In this document: piece by piece, positions 1 to 7,176 of the stretch | Position numbering within the stretch: position 1 is the stretch's first letter | Layout of the letters: every line of letters starts with the position of its first letter | DNA from: Clostridia bacterium | Lineage (GTDB): Bacteria > Bacillota > Clostridia > Oscillospirales > CAG-382 | Reading direction: 5' to 3' | Length of the DNA stretch: 7,183 nucleotides | Assembly (NCBI GenBank): GCA_017938055.1 | Contig: JAGBCG010000042.1 | Span: 1 to 7,183 of the forward strand | Notes under the pieces: model-generated | The model's input: the letters and a program-made list of their open reading frames with translations, nothing else | Told to the model about the DNA's origin: nothing | Database searches by the model: none | Made by a program: the position numbers and the translations under genes

Positions 1-374
1 CCCTCTACAAGTCTTGGCTTGAAAATGAGTTCACGGAACATTTCAACAGCCTCGTGTAAAAGATTTTCACTTCCCAAGGGAACATATTCATTCTTAAGAA
101 AATCACTTTCGTAACAGAATATTATTCTTTCGCCTCTTTTATAGGTGAAGGCAGAAGCGTTGGTATCGTAAAGATAATCGAGTCTGTTATTTATAGCCGC
201 AACATCCGGATATTTTTCGCTGGCTCTGAACAGAATTCCCGTAAGGAGTGACAGATTTGTGGTATTCTTTTTTTCAAGATCCAAAACAAAAGCAACCTGA
301 AAAAAGTTTGTTTTGAATTTTGTCTGAGGCAGCATATTTAAATGCACACCCTCTGATAATTTAATTCTTTGCAT
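1..374 (-). CDS. M16 (insulinase-like) family protein, YfmF type, N-terminal part; runs off the left edge
   Basis: The visible 124 residues read as the first half-domain of an M16 metallopeptidase fold. Near the start is the strand region around residues 5-22 (IKLSEGVHLNMLPQTKFKT), where the phrase ending in KFKT is typical of the Firmicutes YfmF-like branch. Next comes the helix with LLTGILFRASEKYPD (43-57), the NNRLDYLYD segment (62-70; relatives usually have LYG) and the KRGERIIFCYE strand (79-89). The zinc-binding HxxEH motif that active M16 enzymes carry at about residues 45-70 is absent. That fits YfmF-type proteins, thought to be the non-catalytic partner of a YfmH-type active subunit; in Bacillus this pair is linked to modification of elongation factor P. 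The partner would be expected beyond the left edge. I chose the ATG at 374 over the in-frame ATG at 383 because the AAAGGA site lies 8 bases before the former and overlaps the latter. The family call is fairly sure; the function is inferred. Confidence 0.8.
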   Translation of the reverse strand, partial: MQRIKLSEGVHLNMLPQTKFKTNFFQVAFVLDLEKKNTTNLSLLTGILFRASEKYPDVAAINNRLDYLYDTNASAFTYKRGERIIFCYESDFLKNEYVPLGSENLLHEAVEMFRELIFKPRLVE

Positions 375-382
375 TTTTTGCA

Positions 383-388
383 TCCTTT
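383..388 (-). promoter_or_regulatory. Ribosome binding site of the M16-family gene; decides its start
   Basis: On the minus strand, AAAGGA is followed by 8 bases and then the ATG at 374. A second in-frame ATG three codons upstream (381-383) overlaps the last base of this site, so it cannot be served by it. This supports the shorter protein. Confidence 0.65.
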
Positions 389-427
389 CGTGGTCCGTTC
401 TCTTGAATAGTAACATTTATTCATATT

Positions 428-456
428 ATTATACATCGTTTAAAGCCTTGTGTAAA
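428..456 (-). promoter_or_regulatory. Sigma-A type promoter of the M16-family gene
   Basis: On the minus strand, a -35 box TTTACA (456-451) is separated by exactly 17 bases from a perfect -10 box TATAAT (433-428). The start of transcription would fall near 421, giving a leader of about 45 bases before the ATG at 374. The promoter sits directly behind the stop codon of the glucan synthase-like gene, so the M16 gene can be transcribed on its own even though both genes point the same way. No terminator hairpin separates the two genes, so read-through from the upstream gene is also possible. Confidence 0.8.
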
Positions 457-483
457 CTGATGTATGCCCGAATTTACAAACAA

Positions 484-3400
484 TTAACAGCCTTGAGCAG
501 TACTGTTTTCTCTTTCTTTCACCAGCTTGTCCCACACAATATTCCCCGCTGCATTGTCTCCTGCCTTTTTGCACACCTTATACAGCAATTCAAGACCGAA
601 AACACATATTTGCCTTTGATTTTCATTGTCAAATCCGCCCTCCCAAGCCTGTGTCAGATGCAAAATCACAAGTCTGTACAGCTCTGTGTTCTCATGCAAG
701 AACACTTCAAGCTCACTGTCTTTAAGTCTTATGCAATATATGCAAAATCCACAGCATATAATCATCTCTTCCATTTTTTCCATAAGCGTTTTTGTTCTAA
801 GGCTTTCCGTTAAAAGCCTTACGGTTATATGCCTTAACTCGCTTTGAGTGTACATAAGAAGAAGTCCCTCTTTTGCGGCTTTTGATATGTCGTATTTTCC
901 AAAGGGCGGAACAACTCTTGCTGAATCAGTATAACAGCCAATTTTTTTCAGCATTACTCTTTCTTTTTCTGACATCTCTTTTAAATCTACTCTTAGTTCT
1001 TTAAAAAACTCTGTTGCGGTTTTATATATTTTTTCTTTATTCTGTACAATTCTTTTTGTAACGTAATGAACCGTATCAAAGCTTTTTGCAGCACCAAATA
1101 CAAAAGTATACTCACGTAAATTCGGCTGTCTGCTTTGAAAATCAAAGTAAACCATTCCCTTATTCTCATCACAGCTTGCAACGCACACTCCCTGACTTAT
1201 ATTTTCTCCATCCTTGCAAAATCCCAAAATATAATGAAGCCTATCGCCGTCAGAACGAAATATTACGCCCCCCGCTTCTGTGCTTACAAGACTTACCGGA
1301 CTTTGTTTTGTTTCAAAACAGATTTGTCCGCAATAATCCGTCTTTACACTTATTATCAATGCCCCCTCTCTTTTCGCACAGTAGCGTTGTATCTCAAAAA
1401 CATGTTGTTTTTTCTGCACTTTTATTTTTTCGGGACTAAGTCCTGTTATATCATCTTCAACTATCTTATACAGCACATCATCTTGTGACAGATTTACGGC
1501 AATATCAACATGAAAACTTTTTATTTCTTCTTTGCTGATGACGCTAGCTTTCTTAATATCACATGTTACATCATTATGCTGCTGGCAAGGTCTTGGCACC
1601 TGTTTTGCAAGCTGTTCGTAGTACTTTCTTGCACGCTTTTTTATATAAACCTCTGTGGGAATTCTTTCTTCAAGAAGCTCACAAGCACTCATGTTGCTTG
1701 CATCACTCATAAAGCATTTTCTCACATAACCGTCATAAAGAAAATTTCCCAAAGCACATATGCTCATTCCTACGTGGTGTGACATATAGCTTTTTACAAT
1801 TCCATAGCTTTCATTAATTCCGTGATGTTCAAAATCACAGCTTTCGTAAAAACCATATTTTCCGTACATGCCCATATCACGAAAACACGAGAAATTTTGC
1901 AGTACACAATTTTTACCCTGCTCAAGCATAAGGTAAGAGCTGTAAGGAGATATAACTGCCTTTTTTTCAAACACACAAAGTGCTATGCTTTCATTTCCAA
2001 AAGCATGATACATATAGTTTCCATCGTCATCTTTTATGTTGTAACAGCTTTCTGAAATGCCAAAAACACCTCTGTTTTCGTCAATCTTCTCTGTGTTTCT
2101 TATATTCTCCCACATTGCAAACTTAAGTGCTTCATAGCTAACACTTCCCTGAAAAACAGGCATAAACAGTGCCGGCATAAAGTATTCAAATACCGTTCCA
2201 CTCCAGCAAGCAACCCCAACATATCTTCCTGACTCTATAAGCGGTCTCGACAAGTGTGCAAAATGACTGCTGTCAACCTTTTTGTGTGCAACAGCCACAT
2301 AGCTTAAAATTCTCGTTTCACTCATAAGCATATCGTAGCAATTTTTGCTATAGGTTATTTGTCCGTCATCCTCGACATTAAATCCTATATAAAACAGATG
2401 CCTTTTACTGTTATACATAGTCTGCAAATCAGCTTCCTGTGCCAGCTTTTTTACTCTATCCATCATTTGTTTTATATCTGCATCCTGATTTTCATATTCC
2501 CCCAGCGTCCCCAAAAGCACATAAAGACAGGCAATGAAATTTCCTACATCAACACTCGAAACGAACTTCGGTTGCATAACCTGTAAATTTCTCACGTCAT
2601 ACCAATTATACAACAATCCATTATATTTTGGCAGTTTTTCAACAGTCTGCACCGTTTTTTTGCATATTTGCTTCAGACAAGACAGACTGATAATTCCACC
2701 TTTGAGTGCAACACAAGCAGAAGCCAGATACAGCCCTATATTTGTGGGTGAGGTCATATAGGATATCTTTTGTTGCTCAAAAAATGAAATATTGTCAGGG
2801 GGCAGAAAGTTTGTTTTTTCACTTACGTTTTCTTCAAAATACTGCCACATATCACAAAGGTTTTCATCAAGCAGTTTTTTTGTTTTTTCAGGCAAAATCA
2901 CCTTTTCGTCCTTTCTGACTATACCTGAAAAATATGCCGCAAATGGAAGTGCCATCCACATAAGCCCAACAAGCTTTAAAAATGAATTGTTTGACAAGAC
3001 AATAATTGCTGTTCCGGAAAAAGCACTGAAAAGGTTTTTCTTAACATATCCGAGAATTCCGTCCCCGCTTTCTCTGTCGCTTTGTGCGGCTGTTGTCCAT
3101 TCAAGTGTGTGAGTTTTTGATATGAGCAGTCTGAAAAGTCCACGAATTACAGCATCCGAGCAAAGTAAAGCGTCACCTGCTATTGAGGAAATAGCAAAGT
3201 ACATTCTCACAAGCTCTGTCCATATTCCTCCATACACACCTTTAGAATAAAAAAGACGTTTCATATTATACAAAAACGCCCTTCCGATGCTTGACAACAA
3301 CACCCGTACAAAAGGCAAAATGTATGCAGACACGGCTACTGTAACAAGCATGACTTCCTCTTTGCTGTCCTTTTGCAGTAATGACAGCATTATCATTATA

Positions 3401-5355
3401 TATGAAAAAATCTGCAAAAGAGCGTCTGCAACATTTTCAAACATAAAATACTTTGAAACAAGGTCCACGTTATTTTTTATTCGTTTTCCGTATTCATTTA
3501 CCCGGAAAGACGGAAAAAAATGAAGATTTTGAATGTCCCCTCTTATCCATCTGTGGCGGCGTTTATTGTAGGACATTTGCTCTCTTGGAAAACCGTCGGT
3601 AAGGGTGATATGAGATGTTGATATACATCTGAGCAATGCTCCCTCGGCTGCATCATGGCTGAGAACTGTATTGTTTTTGAAAGCTCCTTTACAGCAAAGC
3701 ACCTTATAAAAGCATTCCTTGTCAAACATGCCCTTGCCACAAAAAACACCCTTTCCAAACAAAGAAAACGGCAAGTCATAGCTTGCACTGCTGTAATTGT
3801 CGACTCCGCCATGTCCACACATAATTGATGTAAAAAAGCTTTTTTCGGATGCTTCAAGTGTGGCACTCATTTTAGGCTGAAGAATACCGTATCCCTTTAT
3901 AACCTTTGAGCTTCTTTCGTCTATTACGGGTATATTGTTTGGATGGAGCATTATGCCTACCGCTTTTCTTACGCAGTCAAAGGCAAGATTTGTGTCAGCA
4001 TCAAGCGTAAAAACGTATTTTATATTGTTGCAGATTTTATTTGACGGCTTTATTCCCCAATGTGAAAAACCATCGCTTTTGTTACACAAAAACGCACTCA
4101 GAGCATTCACCGCACCTCTTTTTCTCTCATTGGCAATAAAACATTTCTCGCTTTTTGAGTACACTCTTTCGCGAATAAACAAAAAAAAGCAATCTCCATG
4201 TTTTTTTCTTAGAGATAAAATTTTATTTGTGGCATCATTTATGATTTTTTCATCGTTTTCATGTATCTTTTCAGCACTGTCTGTAAGGTCACACAGCAAA
4301 GCAAAATATACATTTTTTTCACCGCAGGAATAATACATTTTTTCAAGGCGGCAAAATAATTCTTCGTCACTTTTATTTCCTGTAAGCAATGTTGTAATCG
4401 TAACAAGAACACCCTTGCCGTCGGGAATTTTATCAAGCTTGAGTGCTGGCTCTGTAAAGCTCTTCACCACAAAGCGAATAAAAAATTTATCAAGTATTAT
4501 TTTCACACATCTGTAAATGGGAATAAAAGATAAAAGAAAAACAGGAGATAAAATACAAAGAAAGAATGTAAAAAGCACCGTTAAAAAAACGTGAAGCACT
4601 ATATATACCTGTCCTCCAAAGGGTTTATCGCACAATACACCCGTAAAATTGTCTTTATCCGTTACAAGCTTTTTTGCATATTCCACTTGTGTCATCTTTT
4701 GCTTTTTTGCGTATATTTCCAGATTTTTTCTATAGCTGCTTTTTGTATAATCTGTGCAAAGGCGGTAAACGCTGTCCTTTAACAATTCTTTCTCTGTGGG
4801 ATTGGAGATGATGCAATCATTCACATCAAAGCTCACCACCACGTCAAGTCCTTCAAACAATCTTTTTATGCAGTCATCAGAAAAAGTTGATGCTTTCTTT
4901 TTTGGAAAAACAAAAAACTTGCAAATTTCTTCACATATTGCCGTTTTCATGTATACTGTAAAAATTGTACTTTCTTTGAGTGTGGGATATGGTTTTACGC
5001 TGTTTGCGTCATCAAACACGGATTTTAGTGCTTTTTCGTCAAGAGGATTTTTCGTATCGCTCACGTACTTTTTGAACACGAAAAGATACAAAGGTTGTGT
5101 CCTGAAAAATTTTACACCCAAAAGTCTTACAAGTACCGATATATTTTCAAGCATATACTGCTCAGTTTTGGGGAAATTTTGAATTATATATCTTATCTGA
5201 TTTTCCGTGAAACCATCGCTTTCACTAATGGTTTTAACTCTTTTCCTCAGCTTTAACAGTAGTCTTATATGGCTCATTGCCGCAAAAACACCTGTTCCGA
5301 AATGTCTTACATGATTAAACTGATTAATTGTTTTTTCAACGAAATTGCTACTCAT
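484..5355 (-). CDS. Cyclic beta-1,2-glucan synthase-like protein (GT84 + GH189-type domain) lacking the GH94 module
   Basis: This 1623-residue membrane protein belongs to the NdvB/ChvB/Cgs family, which builds beta-1,2-glucan from UDP-glucose at the inner face of the membrane and closes it into rings. Order of parts: a helical N-terminal region (1-245) with the family-like YRKNLEIYAKK stretch (208-218); membrane segments at about 249-288; the GT84 transferase with LDADT (451-455, DxD type), GYGILQPK (488-495), FGKGVFCGKG (533-542), LSHDAAEG (565-572) and RRHRWIRGD (599-607); membrane segments at about 641-660, 667-690 and 793-811; then the glycoamylase-like (GH189-type) domain at about 849-1240. 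That domain shows SPTNIGLYLAS (869-879), YNWYD (916-920), SSVDVGNF (933-940), WSGTVFEYFMP (1051-1061), GISESCYN (1099-1106) and SYMSHHVGMS (1189-1198). Conserved acids E1057, E1102 and E1171 are catalytic candidates. Full-length relatives run to about 2800 residues and end in a GH94 phosphorylase domain; here only about 380 divergent residues follow. The start is supported by GGAG 7 bases before the ATG. No convincing promoter was seen. Cysteine content is high (54 residues). Family call sure; whether the product is cyclic is open. Confidence 0.9.
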   Translation of the reverse strand: MSSNFVEKTINQFNHVRHFGTGVFAAMSHIRLLLKLRKRVKTISESDGFTENQIRYIIQNFPKTEQYMLENISVLVRLLGVKFFRTQPLYLFVFKKYVSDTKNPLDEKALKSVFDDANSVKPYPTLKESTIFTVYMKTAICEEICKFFVFPKKKASTFSDDCIKRLFEGLDVVVSFDVNDCIISNPTEKELLKDSVYRLCTDYTKSSYRKNLEIYAKKQKMTQVEYAKKLVTDKDNFTGVLCDKPFGGQVYIVLHVFLTVLFTFFLCILSPVFLLSFIPIYRCVKIILDKFFIRFVVKSFTEPALKLDKIPDGKGVLVTITTLLTGNKSDEELFCRLEKMYYSCGEKNVYFALLCDLTDSAEKIHENDEKIINDATNKILSLRKKHGDCFFLFIRERVYSKSEKCFIANERKRGAVNALSAFLCNKSDGFSHWGIKPSNKICNNIKYVFTLDADTNLAFDCVRKAVGIMLHPNNIPVIDERSSKVIKGYGILQPKMSATLEASEKSFFTSIMCGHGGVDNYSSASYDLPFSLFGKGVFCGKGMFDKECFYKVLCCKGAFKNNTVLSHDAAEGALLRCISTSHITLTDGFPREQMSYNKRRHRWIRGDIQNLHFFPSFRVNEYGKRIKNNVDLVSKYFMFENVADALLQIFSYIMIMLSLLQKDSKEEVMLVTVAVSAYILPFVRVLLSSIGRAFLYNMKRLFYSKGVYGGIWTELVRMYFAISSIAGDALLCSDAVIRGLFRLLISKTHTLEWTTAAQSDRESGDGILGYVKKNLFSAFSGTAIIVLSNNSFLKLVGLMWMALPFAAYFSGIVRKDEKVILPEKTKKLLDENLCDMWQYFEENVSEKTNFLPPDNISFFEQQKISYMTSPTNIGLYLASACVALKGGIISLSCLKQICKKTVQTVEKLPKYNGLLYNWYDVRNLQVMQPKFVSSVDVGNFIACLYVLLGTLGEYENQDADIKQMMDRVKKLAQEADLQTMYNSKRHLFYIGFNVEDDGQITYSKNCYDMLMSETRILSYVAVAHKKVDSSHFAHLSRPLIESGRYVGVACWSGTVFEYFMPALFMPVFQGSVSYEALKFAMWENIRNTEKIDENRGVFGISESCYNIKDDDGNYMYHAFGNESIALCVFEKKAVISPYSSYLMLEQGKNCVLQNFSCFRDMGMYGKYGFYESCDFEHHGINESYGIVKSYMSHHVGMSICALGNFLYDGYVRKCFMSDASNMSACELLEERIPTEVYIKKRARKYYEQLAKQVPRPCQQHNDVTCDIKKASVISKEEIKSFHVDIAVNLSQDDVLYKIVEDDITGLSPEKIKVQKKQHVFEIQRYCAKREGALIISVKTDYCGQICFETKQSPVSLVSTEAGGVIFRSDGDRLHYILGFCKDGENISQGVCVASCDENKGMVYFDFQSRQPNLREYTFVFGAAKSFDTVHYVTKRIVQNKEKIYKTATEFFKELRVDLKEMSEKERVMLKKIGCYTDSARVVPPFGKYDISKAAKEGLLLMYTQSELRHITVRLLTESLRTKTLMEKMEEMIICCGFCIYCIRLKDSELEVFLHENTELYRLVILHLTQAWEGGFDNENQRQICVFGLELLYKVCKKAGDNAAGNIVWDKLVKERENSTAQGC

Positions 5356-5485
5356 TTTTTCACTCCGAAAGTTTTTTTGTAGTTTTTGCTTTTCGTTAGA
5401 AAAATATGTAAAACCAGTGCAAAATGCAGTCTGTTGGTGTTAAAATCAAACTTTCAATTAACACACTGTGATTAATGTTTTAAAA

Positions 5486-5506
5486 ATTGTGAACAATGCT
5501 TGCATT
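5486..5506. repeat. Two overlapping short inverted repeats at the -35 box (possible operator)
   Basis: ATTGT-GA-ACAAT (5486-5497) is immediately followed, with overlap, by AATGC-TT-GCATT (5495-5506). Each has 5-bp arms and a 2-base centre. The second covers the -35 hexamer of the promoter of the CorC-family gene. Their position would suit a repressor or a regulator shared by the two divergent genes, but arms this short arise often by chance in AT-rich DNA, so this is a weak call. Confidence 0.25.
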
Positions 5507-5528
5507 TTTTTTGGGTACATGATACAAT
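5500..5528 (+). promoter_or_regulatory. Extended -10 sigma-A promoter of the CorC-family gene
   Basis: The -35 box TTGCAT (5500-5505) and the -10 box TACAAT (5523-5528) are 17 bases apart. A TG one base before the -10 box (5520-5521) makes it an extended -10 promoter. Transcription should begin near 5535, leaving a leader of roughly 33 bases with the AGGAGTG ribosome binding site at 5552-5558. A leader this short leaves no room for a riboswitch such as the Mg2+-sensing M-box. Confidence 0.8.
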
Positions 5529-5567
5529 GAATTAACTTTATTATAGAAAATAGGAGTGATTTTTTAA

Positions 5568-6920
5568 ATGGACGGTGCCGGGTGGCAGATAACGATACTT
5601 ATAATTCTTGTAGCGTTGTCTGCGTTTTTCTCAGGAACAGAAACCGCTTTTACGAGCTTTAACAAAACTCGTATGAAAACTCTTGCCCAGGACGGCAACA
5701 AAAAAGCAAAGGCAGTAATGGATATCGAGGAAAGATATGAAAAATTCCTCTCCACCATGCTTGTGGGAAACAACATTGTAAACATTTCCGCCACAACAGT
5801 GTCGGGTATTTTCTTTGCAAGTCTTCTCAAAGGCGGTCATGCAGAGCTTGCCCCTACAATATCGACTGTAGTAATGACGATTGTTGTACTTTTATTTGGC
5901 GAAATCACGCCAAAAACACTGTCAAAAGGCTTTGCGGAAAAGTATACGATGGCAACTTGCGGAATTGTAAAATTCCTCATGGTTGTGTTTACACCCATAA
6001 CTACAGTTCTTGCTTCAGGACCTAAAAAAGTATTGAGTCTTATTTTCTCAAAAGCCGCAGAGGTTGATACCGTAACGGAAGACGAGATAATGATTATGGT
6101 CGAAGAAGCCGAGAGCGACGGTGAGATTGACGAGCATGAAAGTGAGCTTATCCGAAGTGCAATAGAATTTAACGACCTTGAAGTATCTGCAATACTTACT
6201 CCAAGAGTTGATATAGTTGCAATATCTTCAGATGCAAGTCTTGAAGAAATTCAGGATGTATACAGGACAAGTGGATTTTCAAGACTGCCCGTATATCAGG
6301 AAACAATAGATAACATTATTGGCGTCATGCACGAAAAGGATTTCAACAAAATGCTTCACGACAGCGGAAATGATATCAGCGATATCGTAAACGGTGTTAT
6401 CTGCATTACAGAGAGCATGAAAATTTCAAAGCTTTTACGTGAATTTCAGGCAGCAAAAACCCACATGGCAGTTGTAGTTGACGAATATGGCGGAACTGCA
6501 GGTCTTGTTACCATGGAGGACGTGCTTGAAGGTCTTGTTGGAGAAATCTGGGATGAACATGATGAAGTTATTGAAAATATTAAGCAGATTGACGATATTA
6601 CATATGTTGTCAACTGTGCAGCTTCCTTAAGTGAGCTTTGTGATTTATATGACTTTTCCGACGAGGTGCTTGAAGAAAATGCAACCGTTAACGGATTTGT
6701 TATGGACAATCTTGGAAAAGTTCCGGAGGTTGGCGATTCATTCAGCTACGACAACCTTGACGTTGAAGTAATTAAGGTTGATGGCAGACGTGCGTCAGAA
6801 ATCAATCTTGTAGTAAATCCAAAAGAGGATGAACAGGAGTACGACTCAAAGGATAAAGACAAGAACGATGAAGACGATGACGAGTCGGAGGAAAAATCCA
6901 AAGACAAGGAAAAGTCATAA
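5568..6920 (+). CDS. CNNM/CorC ('hemolysin') family membrane protein, probable Mg2+ or other divalent cation exporter
   Basis: The complete 450-residue protein shows the full family layout. An N-terminal transmembrane DUF21/CNNM domain (about 1-190) has hydrophobic segments near 7-24, 65-87, 95-112 and 128-149. Its family motifs are FSGTETAF (21-28), LVGNNIVN (65-72) and FGEITPKTLSKG (110-121); the polar residues in them (S22, N68/N69, E112) fall where the Mg2+ site lies in CorC structures. Two CBS domains follow: ILTPRVDIVAI to IIGVMHEKDF (209-259) and ICITESMKI to GLVTMEDVLEGLVGEI (278-327). Such pairs bind ATP-Mg2+ in this family. A CorC_HlyC domain (about 338-418) completes the core. The last 32 residues are a Lys/Asp/Glu-rich tail, not part of any known domain. 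AGGAGTG lies 9 bases before the ATG. Bacterial relatives (CorC, MpfA) act in Mg2+ efflux; the 'hemolysin' name is historical. Transcribed alone, between its own promoter and terminator. The ion carried is inferred. Confidence 0.92.
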   Translation: MDGAGWQITILIILVALSAFFSGTETAFTSFNKTRMKTLAQDGNKKAKAVMDIEERYEKFLSTMLVGNNIVNISATTVSGIFFASLLKGGHAELAPTISTVVMTIVVLLFGEITPKTLSKGFAEKYTMATCGIVKFLMVVFTPITTVLASGPKKVLSLIFSKAAEVDTVTEDEIMIMVEEAESDGEIDEHESELIRSAIEFNDLEVSAILTPRVDIVAISSDASLEEIQDVYRTSGFSRLPVYQETIDNIIGVMHEKDFNKMLHDSGNDISDIVNGVICITESMKISKLLREFQAAKTHMAVVVDEYGGTAGLVTMEDVLEGLVGEIWDEHDEVIENIKQIDDITYVVNCAASLSELCDLYDFSDEVLEENATVNGFVMDNLGKVPEVGDSFSYDNLDVEVIKVDGRRASEINLVVNPKEDEQEYDSKDKDKNDEDDDESEEKSKDKEKS

Positions 6921-6939
6921 AACAAATATATTTAAGTTT

Positions 6940-6972
6940 AAAGCGGCAAACGTAAGTGTTTGCCGCTTTTTT
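6940..6972 (+). terminator. Intrinsic terminator of the CorC-family gene
   Basis: A perfect 12-bp stem, AAAGCGGCAAAC (6940-6951) pairing with GTTTGCCGCTTT (6958-6969) around a 6-base loop, ends in a run of six T (6967-6972). It begins 20 bases after the stop codon. The core GCGGCAAAC is GC-rich against an AT-rich background. The reverse strand has a weaker A/T context, so the main direction is rightward. Confidence 0.95.
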
Positions 6973-6988
6973 AATATCTTTTTTTCTT

Positions 6989-7014
6989 GTTACTTTTCTT
7001 GAAAGAAAAGTAAC
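6989..7014. repeat. Perfect palindrome, 12-bp arms
   Basis: GTTACTTTTCTT (6989-7000) and AAGAAAAGTAAC (7003-7014) are exact reverse complements around the two bases GA. No T-run follows on either strand, so it is not a standard terminator. It marks the left end of the probable repeat element and lies 17 bases after the terminator. As RNA it would form a hairpin only with the loop opened by one or two pairs; as DNA it could be a protein binding site. Confidence 0.85.
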
Positions 7015-7158
7015 CAAAAGAACTTTATTTGGCTGTCGCCGTTGTTAATTTGTTTTTTGAAGCAAAATCCATTTTTCTGCATCGGCTTATTTTTATGAAA
7101 AACTCGCTTCACGGGCATCAAAAATCCGATATTATCCAAGGTTGCCTGCGAATACCGC

Positions 7159-7176
7159 TGTCGGGCGGTCCCGACA
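7159..7176. repeat. GC-rich hairpin inside the probable repeat element
   Basis: TGTCGGG (7159-7165) pairs perfectly with CCCGACA (7170-7176) around the loop CGGT. The following bases CTTTCTC are pyrimidine-rich but contain no uninterrupted T-run, and the window ends there, so a terminator role cannot be judged. The local GC content is clearly above that of the genes in the window. Confidence 0.7.

Noticed and set aside
376..424. Short leader frame starting MNKCYY before the M16 gene
   Set aside because: Its ATG (424-422) lies only 3 bases after the -10 box, upstream of the expected transcription start, and it has no ribosome binding site.
403..5182. Many plus-strand open frames of 60-136 codons (for example 403-813, 3935-4333, 4796-5182) inside the glucan synthase-like gene
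   Set aside because: They are antisense to a gene with clear domain motifs throughout, have no consistent ribosome binding sites, and encode Phe/Ser/Leu-rich sequences expected from reading an A-rich coding strand backward.
484..5355. CRISPR, phage defence, toxin or other accessory system
   Set aside because: No direct repeat arrays, nuclease, helicase or toxin motifs are seen on either strand; the three genes have ordinary family assignments.
5380..5415. Possible leftward promoter for the glucan synthase-like gene (TTGCAC, 16 bases, TCTAAC on the minus strand)
   Set aside because: Only three of six bases match the -35 consensus and four of six the -10; other pairs in the same AT-rich region score about as well, so none can be picked.
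5535..5567. Mg2+ riboswitch ahead of the CorC-family gene
   Set aside because: The leader from the predicted start is only about 33 bases and shows no hairpin; there is no room for an M-box.
6989..7014. Palindrome as a second intrinsic terminator
   Set aside because: The stem is AT-rich, the loop is only two bases and no T-run follows on either strand.
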